This document shows positions 10,901-19,864 of a stretch of DNA of 64,000 bases, one piece after another. The stretch's first letter is position 1, and the number at the start of each line of letters is the position of its first letter. The position numbers and the translations under genes are program-made. The notes under the pieces were generated by a model that made no database searches, had not been told where the DNA came from, and saw nothing but the letters and a program-made list of their open reading frames with translations. This DNA is from Eutreptiella sp. 'Long Island Sound 2002'. Taxonomy: Eukaryota > Euglenozoa > Euglenophyceae > Eutreptiales > Eutreptiaceae. The stretch is from NCBI GenBank assembly GCA_964036045.1, contig OZ038390.1, forward strand, positions 40,308,525-40,372,524, read 5' to 3'.

Positions 10901-11257
10901 CACAGACTCTCTGCCACTGCCGTGGTCCACGTAGAGGAGGTAGGGCGCTTGCAGCGTCAGGGATTTTATCTGGGAGTGCTGTACGAAGAAGTCAGTACCC
11001 AGTACAAAGTCGAAGGCCTCAGTGTCCATCACATAGAACCGATGGGCGATAGTCCGAGAGCCCATAGGTACCTCCACTTCACAGTCCCCGCAGCTGTGCA
11101 CCACATGTCCATCCCCCATGCGTATAGCAGCGGTGGTCATGGTGTTCTTCAGGCTCCCACAAGGTAAAATTTTCTTGGCCACTATAGATATGGTGGCGCC
11201 AGTGTCCAATACCCCCAGGTATTCGCGTCCCCCTAGTCGGATACGTACCCAAAACAC
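7940..11257 (-). CDS. E1 pol: protease, Dam-like segment, RT and RNase H
   Basis: 1105 residues from the first ATG, but the frame continues upstream without a break to the gag TGA at 11288, so translation probably enters from gag. An aspartic protease motif VLDTGATIS lies near residues 16-24. Residues about 170-270 hold an unusual segment (VELFASDK, YGNPRF, MVLCSPDWG) that resembles the Dam-like domain of DIRS-type elements. A Cys cluster CVCEPPRACLCCH lies at 498-510. RT spans about 605-860: PCFLVAKPGS, LVVDYGELNKK, MPFGVANAPALFQ and the active-site box HIDD in place of the usual Y/F-x-DD. RNase H follows from about 925 (VTDASN, TYEQELLAG, WLCDQEPV, ECADYISRN). The frame ends in TGA 28 bases inside the integrase ORF. 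RT copies the element RNA into DNA inside the Gag particle. Confidence 0.93.
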   Translation of the reverse strand: MFWVRIRLGGREYLGVLDTGATISIVAKKILPCGSLKNTMTTAAIRMGDGHVVHSCGDCEVEVPMGSRTIAHRFYVMDTEAFDFVLGTDFFVQHSQIKSLTLQAPYLLYVDHGSGRESVPLEQSEHTSSYLRLSKGEPSNMMAASKTEDYQLLGEVLDQGLKELGYSREDLSVELFASDKQHVLDLYCSKGKNCSYKFYWPSFGMAYGNPRFSELGKVLTKVALERSRMVLCSPDWGAHGGNEYWRNLLDRLTIRSVRLPDEAIYVPLGRKTPIGKPGWQSMLSVVDGGLTSIPWEDLDPTLVQAIQRESDGLALGDLKDRLRPQDTVETTPGGDEYVVTDTNAPNSPCHVPVPDGVSECGLSELPSSIHSDDETEHDAFFVQTCVEEVENAEYVAPLKPLLSMRVEDPVDEELDPRSRLREYVDSKRKLVAKKLCYAKPTCSSWPLKQGRMGDLSQLKEDLEQKITTWQREVDLKLTKSVWGAHVRTPEEDDLSEECVCEPPRACLCCHRPPEMVEQDLLYAYQGLKDTTTGEESVEDQLPTSITQGASNLHSDEVMEDKIKILDPRVQKLIRTYLEVFRELPPPASCDKLVQMDLKLKPEFVGHKIRRRPYPAPKEQADEIERQIQECIDAGLVLEYKDGDYPLHCSPCFLVAKPGSTAKRLVVDYGELNKKTLNHSGSIPNMESTLKKIASCRYKTKMDKRSGFWQVDLTPNAQELLAFITPQGRVFKWKVMPFGVANAPALFQELMNKILSILRRRPKVQELISRGAQMEAHIDDVCLGTNTQEDHLILLGEFFAVCQENHTRLKLEKCEFMQETMQSLGFDVGYGWWTPAASKAKPLMDAKVRHEDPKKGLHDVCSFIGACNFYRRHIKNFTYTSAVLTDLIKKSTTWRWGPQEQQVFDQLKDKVANAKCLGVPRAQGEIILVTDASNVGGGGTLFQWQALEKEEFDSAISQRGTEGLNQDGTLKHSYPDDKWVLVPLGHWNWKWNQARGNYSTYEQELLAGMLVLSSQARLLGSNPVAWLCDQEPVRSFQKGPPPEKAKLRRWWTYLSQIRLTVHHIQGVKNECADYISRNNFDALIGARSEALAKEAFSIWTSTWTST

Positions 11258-11278
11258 CAGGTCTTGGGTGCCACCAGA

Positions 11279-11290
11279 GCGTCCCCGTCA
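11279..11290 (-). promoter_or_regulatory. Candidate stop-codon readthrough site between gag and pol
   Basis: The minus strand reads TTC TGA CGG GGA CGC. The gag stop UGA is followed at once by CGG, and the pol frame continues in phase through this codon. UGA-CGG is a known leaky context in some plant RNA viruses. Readthrough would yield a Gag-Pol fusion and set the Gag to Gag-Pol ratio. Not proven here; a simple nonsense change in this copy is the alternative. Confidence 0.5.
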
Positions 11291-13777
11291 GAACTCCGCG
11301 GGACAGGTCACCTCGAACCCCTTGAGCTCCTTGTTTCGCAATTTGCGAGCCATCCTCATGAAGCGGCTCCTCTTCTTAGCGTTGCCGTCATCACCACCTT
11401 CATGCTCACGCTTGGCTCCTTGTTCTTGCTGGGCCTGCGTTTGCGAGCGTGTGGTAGGACCAGACTGCCCTCCAGAGGGCTCGGAGTTCCCCCCTGGATT
11501 AGGGTTGGGGTTGCCTCCGTTCTTGTCCTTGTTCTTGTTGTCGGGCTGGCGGTTAGCGCCTCCTCCTCGTCCACCTTGACCCTTGTCTTGCCCTTGACCA
11601 CGTCCTTTCGACTTGCCCTTGCCGGAGTCGTTGCCTTTGCCTTTGCCTCCACCTTTGCCTGAGCCTTTGCCAGGATCTTCACCCTTAAGCTCTGCCGATA
11701 GGCGTTGCTTATGGTAGCACTCATCCTCGTAGTGCTTCTGCTTACCGCAGAATGCACACGTGATGGTGCACCGGTAATGATCCGGCAGCTTCGCTTTGGC
11801 GCCGGTGTTCTTCTCCTGCTGCTTCCCCTGGACTACGAAGCAGTCTCGCTGCTCGCAGTCAGGGGCGTGCTGCAGGTGGCCCTGCTCGTCTCTGGCATCA
11901 CACCAGAATAGCTCCTTCACGTTCTCCATGATACGGGCGTGGGCGTGCTTGGGGGTAGTCCCCTGCCCAGGTCGGGACCCTTGGTACCCTTTGCCATGAC
12001 CTCCAGAACCTCCTCCTCCAGGACGGTAATTGTTCAAGTGCTGGTCGCTCTTCTTCTCCAGCGCCAGCTCCAGGAGTAGCACGCATAGATCCTCGTAGCG
12101 GAGGGATCTAGCCTTGCGCTCCGCCGTCGAACGGCACTCGTCCCATAGCTCTCGAGGGAGCTTGGCCACCAACCAGAACAGCAGGTCGTCGCTGCTGTAG
12201 GAACCGGGCGTCAGTCGTCCAGCCCAGTGGTCCAGGTCAGCCAACAGCTCAGAGACCCTGCCAGGTTTGGGGTTGTTGGGCAGCACGGGCAGGTTCTGGA
12301 TCTCGGCCCTGATGGAGAGGTCGGTTTCGTAGGTCGGGTACTGCCTCTCCAGGGCAACCAACACATCGGCAAAGGTGGCGGAGTTAGTCACGATCTGCCT
12401 GACCTGGTTTTCCAGGTACTTGGTCTTGCAGCACTGCAGGAGCAGATCGCACTTCACTCGCCCACTAGCGTGGGTTTGGCCGGTCAATCGGAGAAACCGG
12501 CCAAAGTTCTCAGCGAACTCGCTGAGGTCCTTGCCTGTGAACTCAGGCAGGTTCACCACGATCTTGGAGGTGGCAATAGCCTTCGCCTCCTGAGACCTGC
12601 GTCCCTCAGGGCGTCGGGTCTTCTTCTTCTTCTTCTTCTTCTTCTTACCCCTTGGGTCCTCGGGGTCCTCCGGGTCATCGTCCTCTGAGGGCGAAGAAGA
12701 ATCCATCGACGGCGGCTCGTCATCGGAGGGGTCTCCGCCTAGATCACTAGAGCCATAAGGCTCTACGTCCACCATAGCCCTCAAGGCTGTCAGCCCCAGC
12801 CGGTCCAGCTCGGCCCTCGTAGAGTTCGTCACATGGCTGTAGGGCGGCTGGGCCGTTCTCGGTACAAAGGGACTTCTCGGAATTGCTGCAGGGGTCGGCA
12901 TCGGTCGACTCCTCAGGCTCCCCAGGGTATTTGTCAACCCTGCCGCCAGGTGGTTAGCCTGTACTCGGTGGGGTGACATCCCCACCGTGGTAGGTGACGC
13001 TTGGGGCGGGATCATCAGGGGCTCCAGTTTCTCTCGGATCTCTTGAGTGAGGTCGCCCACGATTTTTGAAGTGGCTCCTCGGAGCACCTCGTTGATCTCC
13101 GACCGCGTCAGGGACCTGTTGGAGGATCTCCCCGATTCTCTACTCCTGCCACCAAGAGACTCAGGTCCTCTCCTCAACCCACTCAAGGTTGCATAGCCAG
13201 GTGCATACCCAGGAACATCCACATAGGTTCCAGTCGCGGGTAGTGGATGGGGATATTCAGCCGCATACCATCGCGACGCAGAGCTGGAAGCCACCGGCTC
13301 ACTGGCAGTAGTTGCCTCATGGAGCGCAGTGGTAGGTGGGCCCATACCATAGGCGGGGTAGTGAGGCATGCCAGTAAAGCCTGTGCCCTCTGCCATAGGC
13401 GGGTTGGTTATGGGAGTGGATGTTGCAGCGGCTGGGAGTGTGGTGGTCATAGGAGAGGGTGATGCGTGGAGGCCAGAAGCGCTTGGTGCGCCTTCGAAGG
13501 TAGGGACATTCGTCAGGTCTTGCCCTTGCTCCTCTCCTTCGTCTGCTTCGTCTCCAGCATCCTTCTCGCTCTCTCTCTTCCTTTTCACAGGCTGAGAGAC
13601 CACCTCTTCGACTGACAGGGCCCCGAAGGCCGTGTGGAGTCCATCCAGGGAGTCCTCAGCCGCATCCACTGGCCCATGTAAGGGCTCCGCCGAAGGTACA
13701 GCGCCAGGTGCTGGCCTTGCCGGTGCCTCAGGCGCTGGCGCTGTCTTCACGTCGGCGTCCTCCTTCCTTGTGTCCAT
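11288..13777 (-). CDS. E1 gag: capsid and zinc-knuckle nucleocapsid protein
   Basis: 829 residues from ATG at 13777, about 100 bases after the LTR. Gag assembles the particle and packages the RNA. The N-terminal third is acidic and Pro/Ala-rich. Near residues 385-395 is a run of about ten Lys, encoded by an AAG repeat (plus 12619-12648). A helical capsid-like region follows at about 400-610 (from NLPEFTGKDL). A classic CX2CX4HX4C zinc knuckle is at 674-687 (CAFCGKQKHYEDEC). The tail is rich in Gly-Lys repeats (GKGSGKGGGKGKG) and ends in a basic stretch (KKRSRFMRMARKLRNK) that could act as a nuclear signal. The frame is intact and ends in TGA, followed in phase by pol. Confidence 0.9.
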   Translation of the reverse strand: MDTRKEDADVKTAPAPEAPARPAPGAVPSAEPLHGPVDAAEDSLDGLHTAFGALSVEEVVSQPVKRKRESEKDAGDEADEGEEQGQDLTNVPTFEGAPSASGLHASPSPMTTTLPAAATSTPITNPPMAEGTGFTGMPHYPAYGMGPPTTALHEATTASEPVASSSASRWYAAEYPHPLPATGTYVDVPGYAPGYATLSGLRRGPESLGGRSRESGRSSNRSLTRSEINEVLRGATSKIVGDLTQEIREKLEPLMIPPQASPTTVGMSPHRVQANHLAAGLTNTLGSLRSRPMPTPAAIPRSPFVPRTAQPPYSHVTNSTRAELDRLGLTALRAMVDVEPYGSSDLGGDPSDDEPPSMDSSSPSEDDDPEDPEDPRGKKKKKKKKKTRRPEGRRSQEAKAIATSKIVVNLPEFTGKDLSEFAENFGRFLRLTGQTHASGRVKCDLLLQCCKTKYLENQVRQIVTNSATFADVLVALERQYPTYETDLSIRAEIQNLPVLPNNPKPGRVSELLADLDHWAGRLTPGSYSSDDLLFWLVAKLPRELWDECRSTAERKARSLRYEDLCVLLLELALEKKSDQHLNNYRPGGGGSGGHGKGYQGSRPGQGTTPKHAHARIMENVKELFWCDARDEQGHLQHAPDCEQRDCFVVQGKQQEKNTGAKAKLPDHYRCTITCAFCGKQKHYEDECYHKQRLSAELKGEDPGKGSGKGGGKGKGNDSGKGKSKGRGQGQDKGQGGRGGGANRQPDNKNKDKNGGNPNPNPGGNSEPSGGQSGPTTRSQTQAQQEQGAKREHEGGDDGNAKKRSRFMRMARKLRNKELKGFEVTCPAEF

Positions 13778-13865
13778 CTTCAGTCACCCTTCTGCTTATA
13801 TGTGCCTGTACTCGGCGCACTGGATGTACGGCGCGGGGTTGCTGCCGGTGCGCAGAGACAGACTG

Positions 13866-13878
13866 CCTCTTGCTACCA
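13866..13878 (-). other. E1 primer binding site
   Basis: On the minus strand TGGTAGCAAGAGG directly follows the 5' LTR. It matches the complement of the 3' end of eukaryotic initiator tRNA-Met (TGGTAGCAGAGG) apart from one extra A. It would prime minus-strand cDNA. Confidence 0.7.
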
Positions 13879-14663
13879 GAAAAGTTTATAGTGGTTTCAG
13901 CACTGTGTTTTTGCTTTTCCTGCTGCTTGCTGTAGGTGTAGGGTTTCCTGCTGCTTGTTTTGGAAGATGAAAACCTTTTGTTTGCAGAAATATAGTCAAT
14001 CCAGGATAACCCAAGCCAGAAGTATGCAAGGAGAAGAGAATCAGGATCAAAGCATGAAGGGCTGCAGTGTAAACAGTGAAAGATGATAGGATATTCACAG
14101 AAACTGCAACTCAGGTCAAATCGGAATGCATATTCACAAAGATAGCTGAAATGTTTTGGAAAAGAGTTGGAAAACTGCCCCATGGTCACTCTCTCTCCAT
14201 AGTGCCATCTCAGGAGATGTGCACTCTTTGTTTTGGGTCCCATATGTGCTAAGGTGGCAGGGCATGTGGCGATGAGGTCACTGCCATGTCACATGGGATC
14301 TTCCTACTTAGCTAGGCTGACCAGGAATTGAACCCAGGACCTCTCAAAAAGAGGTGCCCAGCCCCCTAGGGTGCATACCACTAGGATAGCTAAGAATTCA
14401 TGGAAAAACATAGATAAATTCATAGGCTCTGCCTTGGTTATGTCAGTTCTCAGTCAACTCAGGAAAAGATGATTTGCCTCACATTGAAAGGGGATTAAGG
14501 GGTCCACTTCATATCCTGATTGGGTGTTTGGTTCCATAGGTCAAAATGTGTTATCACCACTTTTGGTGGGACCAATACTAAGGTAAAAATGCATGGATGC
14601 TCAGTGCATCTCTAATACAACTAGAGTATGCCTCAAAGCATTGGAAAACCACTTTTTCTTACT
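13878..14663 (-). repeat. E1 5' LTR
   Basis: 786 bp matching the copy at 3327-4112. On the minus strand it starts AGTAAG next to the target duplicate ACTGA and ends TTTTCT at the primer site. It should hold the promoter for the element RNA. Confidence 0.9.
14307..14394 (-). other. tRNA-like sequence inside the E1 5' LTR
   Basis: Copy of the tRNA-like unit at 3756-3843: the same 8-bp outer stem, anticodon-arm-like hairpin with UUU and B-box-like GGTTCAATTCC. In this LTR it lies upstream of gag, where Pol III boxes could matter for transcription. Confidence 0.5.
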
Positions 14664-14668
14664 TCAGT

Positions 14669-16655
14669 TAATGAATGTTCCAATTGAAGAAATGTAAAAT
14701 ATTTTCGCTTCTTCTTTGCAAATGGCGAAAAACACCATGCACACAATAGAGAGCACTTTGGCATCCCATTCTAATGCACTTGATTCGTTTCGTTCCGATT
14801 ATATATCGCATGCATCCGTGCCCGGTGGCTCCATTATGAATTTTTTGCATTTGATAAGGGAGCATGTGGACATTGGTGATAATCATGTTAGAGATGTGTT
14901 GACAAATGAAGTTGGTTTGCAATTGAAGCAATTACAAGATCGTGTTGAACAAGTCAATGAAAGGGTTGATGCTTTGCAGGTTCTTTGTGAATCTAAGTTG
15001 CGTGAGCTACAATCTTTTTTCGACAGTCATTTTGAACACCGTTTGCAAGCCGCTTTCGACACGATAAATACACGCGTTGAGTCCTTAGTGCAAACACGCA
15101 TTGGTTAGCATCTCAAGGCTCTAAATGCACGCATCGATGAATCAATTCGGCACAATCAATCTCAATTTCGTTCTTTTCATTCTCAATTAGATGAACAAAT
15201 CGGAAAAAGTTGTCACAAGTTGAGGACACCATCACCAAGCGAAGCGTTGAAACCGAGAAATGTCTCAATTCTACAATGAATTTGAGGTGTGACTCTTTTG
15301 CTCGCCAAATAGGTGATGGTGTGAGACCGACCGGCCTCGATGAACACACATTGACTCGCATTCAACATCTGCATGACACGTGTTCCGGTTTGCATGAACT
15401 AATGGGACCTCTTGAGCGGCGAGTTTCTAATGTTGAAGAATTTGCAGTCGCTCACAAAAAGTCCCTTTCGGAGGTTTCTAGTGCTATTGCTTCAATGAGT
15501 GCACCATTGAGTAGCACTAGCGGAGACATGAAACGTGGATTACAAGCGCTTACCATGCGTAGGACGCTCTGGGAAGAGTGTGAATCTCCTCTTTCGAATC
15601 AAGTTGAGATGGTTAAAAGTGCTTTGGGTAAACTAAAGCATGAGCACGCAACTACAAATTCCCGGTTGCGCAATCATATATCATTCACTTCTCAACGGAT
15701 TGCCGAAGTGAGTGCTCGGGTGGCGAGTGATCCGCCATCACAATCGCGACCCCATTCTTCATCCCAAATTCACTCACACCCCAATGGTAACGCCATTCGT
15801 GATGAACTCTTGCAGTTGCATTCGGTTGCCGAGTCCCCAATGCTTGTTTTTTTTTCAGCGGGTTGAGCAATTCAATTCAGAGGTGGACACTTCATTAAAT
15901 ACCGTTCATACTCGTGTTTCCAGTTTGGAGTTGAAAGTCAATGTTTTAGGTTTCATGCAAGGCCTTCGCCTCAAGACGTTGATTCTAAATTGCAGGCCTT
16001 AGAAGCACGCGTAGGGACTACATTTGATGGTGTACCAACCGCATTCCAAGAGAGTTTCCGGTTATTGCGCACGGACGTTGACACAATACATCAACGTATT
16101 GCGGGTCTAAATAACATTGGCCGTGCCTCTTTACAGGCTGGACAAGCTACTTCCTCAACCCAAGAAGTCTCGAGTTCACAAGCGCATTCGACAAGTCGCA
16201 TGTACGATAGGGATAGAGGTGCACAGCCCTCTCCTGAGTCAGCATTAGCATCAACTGCAGCGGCGCCTATTACGGCTCCACCTTTGAATGGTACCAACCC
16301 AAGTCAGTTCGTTGGGCGTGGTTGTGATTTGGAATTCCCCTCTTCCCCTACTCCCGCCATGTTTGCACATTCACCTTTGTTACATTGGTTGTATAATCCC
16401 GAAGGCCACTTGAAGCCTTTTTGGGGTCTTGAACCACCATCTTTTTTTGATGCAACTACTCTTGTGCCAACTGGAATCACGCCCGGTTTCGCATTCCATG
16501 AGGTACGTGAATGGAATGATGATATCGAATTCACCTCCCCGCCGCCTGGCCTAGAGTTTAGGGGTAAAGATATTTTTGGTTCCAATACCAACGGTTGGAT
16601 AGACCCAGATGTTTTAAGCAACTTGCGGCTCAATTCGCATTCCCATTTGGGATAG
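14669..16655 (+). pseudogene. Coiled-coil protein gene, second part (split by E1)
   Basis: Continues the frame left at 3321 once E1 and one target copy are removed. It is long and heptad-rich (LQDRVEQVNERVDALQ, LNARIDESIRH, VHTRVSSLELKV, LQALEARV), then a Ser/Pro-rich linker and a C-terminal part rich in aromatic residues with PPGLEFRGKDIFG, ending TAG at 16653-16655. Lesions: TAA at 14695-14697, TAG at 15106-15108, a frame change in the A-run near 15198 and another near 15950-15975. The in-frame stops sit where Gln would fit, so CAA or CAG to TAA or TAG decay is likely. A GT-AG intron is at 15708-15858. No family recognised. Confidence 0.5.
15708..15858 (+). other. Probable spliceosomal intron, 151 nt
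   Basis: Begins GTGAGT and ends in a nine-T run followed by CAG. Removal joins two heptad-rich frames in phase 0 (RIAE to RVEQFNSEV), whereas unspliced reading meets a stop at about 15864. This gives direct support for canonical splicing in this genome. Confidence 0.65.
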
Positions 16656-17041
16656 AGAAAAAACGCTTTACGTTGATTGGGAGTTGCTCTACATCGATTG
16701 GTATGAAAATACTGGTTGATGGTTCGAGATGGGGTATCAACTAAAATGGTTGGTAGCTATACAGCTTGAGGACAGGCAAGTTGAATTGATTACCCAGATT
16801 AGACAGGAACATTTGCGTATTGGTGCATTTTTCAAGGTTATCCAGTTGTACGGTAGGCGTCAACAGTCACCAGAACCCTTACGTCGCTGAAAAAGTTTTT
16901 AAACCATTGGTGCTACCGGGGTCACTGCAGGGACAAGTGGGTCCTGAGGAGTGGTATATTTTTTTTGTTAGATTTCTGAAGCGTGGGCGCCGAATAGCAG
17001 CATATGGAGGTACATCCATGTGGGAAGCACATTCAGAGTTG
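16656..17041 (+). other. Decayed sequence between coiled-coil gene and dispersed repeat
   Basis: No intact gene. One short frame at about 16820-17071 (EEWYIFFVRFLKRGRR) looks protein-like but is broken upstream by several stops. It may be a remnant of the element that also left the repeat at 17042-17257. Confidence 0.25.
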
Positions 17042-17257
17042 TATCACTTTTCTTGTTATTTAGGCATGTGAACCCGTATTACTGGACCAGCCAGTTGGTC
17101 TAGCTCAATGTTTGTTCACGACTTCGTCTTCTTGCTGTTGCCTACTTTGTGCTTGCCAAGGGAATCAATTGGAATGGAGAAATTCATTTAAAACAATTTG
17201 ATTTTGAAGTGCAAGACAAGGATAAAAGGGTTTATTGTGCACCCTAAGTACAAGCAC
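17042..17257 (+). repeat. Dispersed repeat, copy 1 (truncated)
   Basis: Matches 36880-37105 at about 90 percent by eye. It starts at a pyrimidine-rich stretch ending TTATTTAG, like an intron 3' end, and carries a frame with NPYYWTSQ and NWNGEIHLK. This copy has an in-frame stop at the TCTAG near 17100. It lacks the 17 bases GTAAGTTGGCAAGACAG present in copy 2, and it diverges after 17257. Confidence 0.7.
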
Positions 17258-19571
17258 AATACAGTCCAGTAATCTAGAGTTCCAGCAGGTCGACGAAGAC
17301 GAGGACGACGAGCAGCAGATGGGCCAGCGTACGCTGTTCAAGTAAAGTGAGTTCCTTGCTTGAATTTATCAAAAAGATCAAGAAACTTTCAAGTCTTGAA
17401 GGTATACTTCCTTGTACCTCAAAAAGAAGCTTCAAATCAATTCGAAACTGGAAGAGCGCAGCTCCAGGCGCGCTGAAGCGTCGACGAGCGATGCCAGCGG
17501 CTGCAGCAGACTTCGAAAAGACGAACAGAGCCCTTATTTCGTTGAGGTTGGAGAAGATTTTGAAGGACTTTAACTTAACAACAAGTTTCAAGAACATGGT
17601 GAACTCGGAGAACACAAGACGACTTCCCAGCGCTACAGCGACGATGACAACGACTTCTACGACGACGACGCGCTGCAGGAGCGCTGCGAGCGAGCTTCCG
17701 GAGGCTCTCTTGAGGCTCTTTGAGGCCTAGAGCCATTGAATGTAGCTTTTGTTTGCTACATTTTGCATGCTTGTTGTTTTGTTTCTGAAGGCTTTACTTC
17801 TCCTGGCTTACGGTCCTACTACTTGACCCTATGTCAAGGGAAGGGGCAAAAGCGACGGTCCGTGACTATAAATCCCCACCCCAGTCACTGTACACCCTCC
17901 TTGGAGCCCAAAAGCTTTGATTTCTTCATGATTTCTTCCCTCTCTCTGATCTATCAAAAGGCCAAAAATGTCGAAAATGGCCTACACAATTTCACGCGCA
18001 TTCTCGCGCCAGTGCGTTGAATCGCGTCAACTAAAGCGCTCTTGTAAAGTAGAGAGCGTTAGCTTTAAAATACAAGCTTCACTTTGTTTCAACTCCTCAA
18101 GGGCTTTTTTCTGTGATTTTTTCAAGATGCCCCAGGAATCACTTTTTGCCCAACCCTCTAAAACACCCCGAATTGACATTTGGTGTTTTACGCATATCTT
18201 CGCGCCACTGCGCTGAAAAAATCTGAACCAAGCATTTTTCGAAAGCAGACAGTCATACGCTTCTATACAATACTTCACCTTTGTAAAATTGATTTTTCTA
18301 CTACTTTTCCAATCCCCAACAAAGTCACTCATGAACCACACCCCAAATACCCCTCAAACGTGCCTTTTGTTTTTTCTTCATATCTCCCAGAAAAAAAGGT
18401 TTGAGGTTCAACATCATTTTTCTAAACAACACTGAAGTACGTGCTTTCTAACCCTGAGTCCTTTTTATTTTCAGAAAATAAGAATGGCTATGGTAAAATT
18501 GCAGCAAGTTACCACACAAACCACTTGCTGAAAAATCATGCAAAATGGTTTTGGAGGTTTAATCCTTTCTCTGGGACCAGGGTGAGTTCGAACCTGAACC
18601 AAGGTGTTTTGTGAACACTCGAGTATGAAGTTTACGACAAATGTTTACTTTGAATTTCTGTGGTCAAGAATGGATTTTTCCCATCGTGGTTAACTTAGTG
18701 CATGAAATTTTTGTGTTCATGGTGCCACAAGAAAAAGACCTTTCTCAGAGCCTATGGTGAGTTGAACAGTCATCAAAGCTGTTTTGGAAAAGTAATGGTG
18801 TCTAGATTGCAAATATTCAATCATTGCAGTTTATTGAAAATGGGATGACAGTGAAAAATTTAATTATGCTTTTTTGATGGTTTTTCAGCTCATGTTGCAT
18901 GTGAGATTCATGTGTCTCCCCCCAACTTCTATTTCTCTGAACCTGTGATGAGTTGGGACAACAACAAATATGTTTCAAAAACCTGAGGACATGCCCTACA
19001 CAGTGTTGATATTCTTTTTCTGACATCTCAGCAACATTGTACAGAAAAATGGTGCTAAAGTGAGCTATTTTGCGTGAAAAACAGGTTTTTGACATCATTT
19101 TTTGGCAAACCATTCGCGAATCTTTGGTCTTCTAACCTTGAATCATTGTATGATATTGCAGTTTGTGATTGTTTGCATCAGTTTTGATTCATTCTGACCA
19201 GGCTTTGTAATGATCTTGAACTCCTAGAGGTCTATTTTCTCCGCGACAGTGAACACCGTGCTGATTTCCCCAGATACCGAAGGTAAGCACAGAACTGCAT
19301 CAAGTTGTTCACAATCACTACATGTTACAACTGCAGTTCTGTGCAAACATGAAAATGGATACATAACAATTAAATACAAGGAAATTTTAATACTTAATTG
19401 TCATGTGCAACATCGCATTTTAATGTTGCCTGCAGTGCCATTTGCGACATGATCTGGCACTTTTCCTACGCGATTTGTGTCGCACCCACACAGTGTCAAA
19501 CCCATTACACTCCCCTGCCAAGCTCAGCTACACCTCTGAAACTCAAAGGTGGAGCTGAGCTGACTGTTTTG
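17258..19571. other. AT-rich intergenic stretch
   Basis: No recognised gene. An acidic open stretch (DEDEDDEQQ) ends at TAA near 17344. An open frame at 17347-17730 lacks an ATG start. Two related 20-base blocks at about 18001 and 18196 (CGCGCCAGTGCGTTGA and CGCGCCACTGCGCTGA) hint at an old degenerate repeat. Confidence 0.3.
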
Positions 19572-19864
19572 TTTCGATGAACAGGATTGTAATCGACTTT
19601 CGGAATGTCTGTCTGGTCTGCGCTTCCGTGCTATAGGTCCAATCTCACTGAGCATCACGAGCGGGGCACCAAATTCGTATCTCCAAAATTGTACTGCAAA
19701 TGGTTTCATAATTTCATCCGGTTCATCTGTACACAAGCAGTCAAAATAAAAACAACATATTTTACAATACATCTAAATACCTTCTACATTCTGTTTACGC
19801 AATTCGCAACACGCGCGCACCTATACGCAGCACATGCGCGCACATCCCCCACAGAGCCAATACG
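19572..19864 (-). repeat. E4 putative 3' LTR
   Basis: Shares with 22702-22996 a run from GGATTGTAAT to the CCCCCACAG block near the right edge. It contains a run of AATAAAA-like bases on the plus strand. About 90 percent identical to its partner. Confidence 0.5.

Larger units (their letters stand above)
3327..14663 (-). mobile_element. E1: near-intact Ty3/gypsy chromodomain retrotransposon
   Basis: An 11.3-kb element read on the minus strand. Flanking 5-bp direct repeats TCAGT lie at 3322-3326 and 14664-14668. The two 786-bp LTRs differ at about ten sites by eye (near 1.3 percent), so insertion is recent. Order in the sense direction: 5' LTR, a 100-base leader with tRNA primer site, gag (829 aa), an in-frame TGA, protease-RT-RNase H (1105 aa), integrase with GPY/F-like and chromodomain (536 aa), a long 2.2-kb untranslated 3' region, polypurine tract and 3' LTR. 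The module order (integrase after RNase H) and the chromodomain place it with chromovirus-like Ty3/gypsy elements. It interrupts the coiled-coil gene. Confidence 0.93.
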
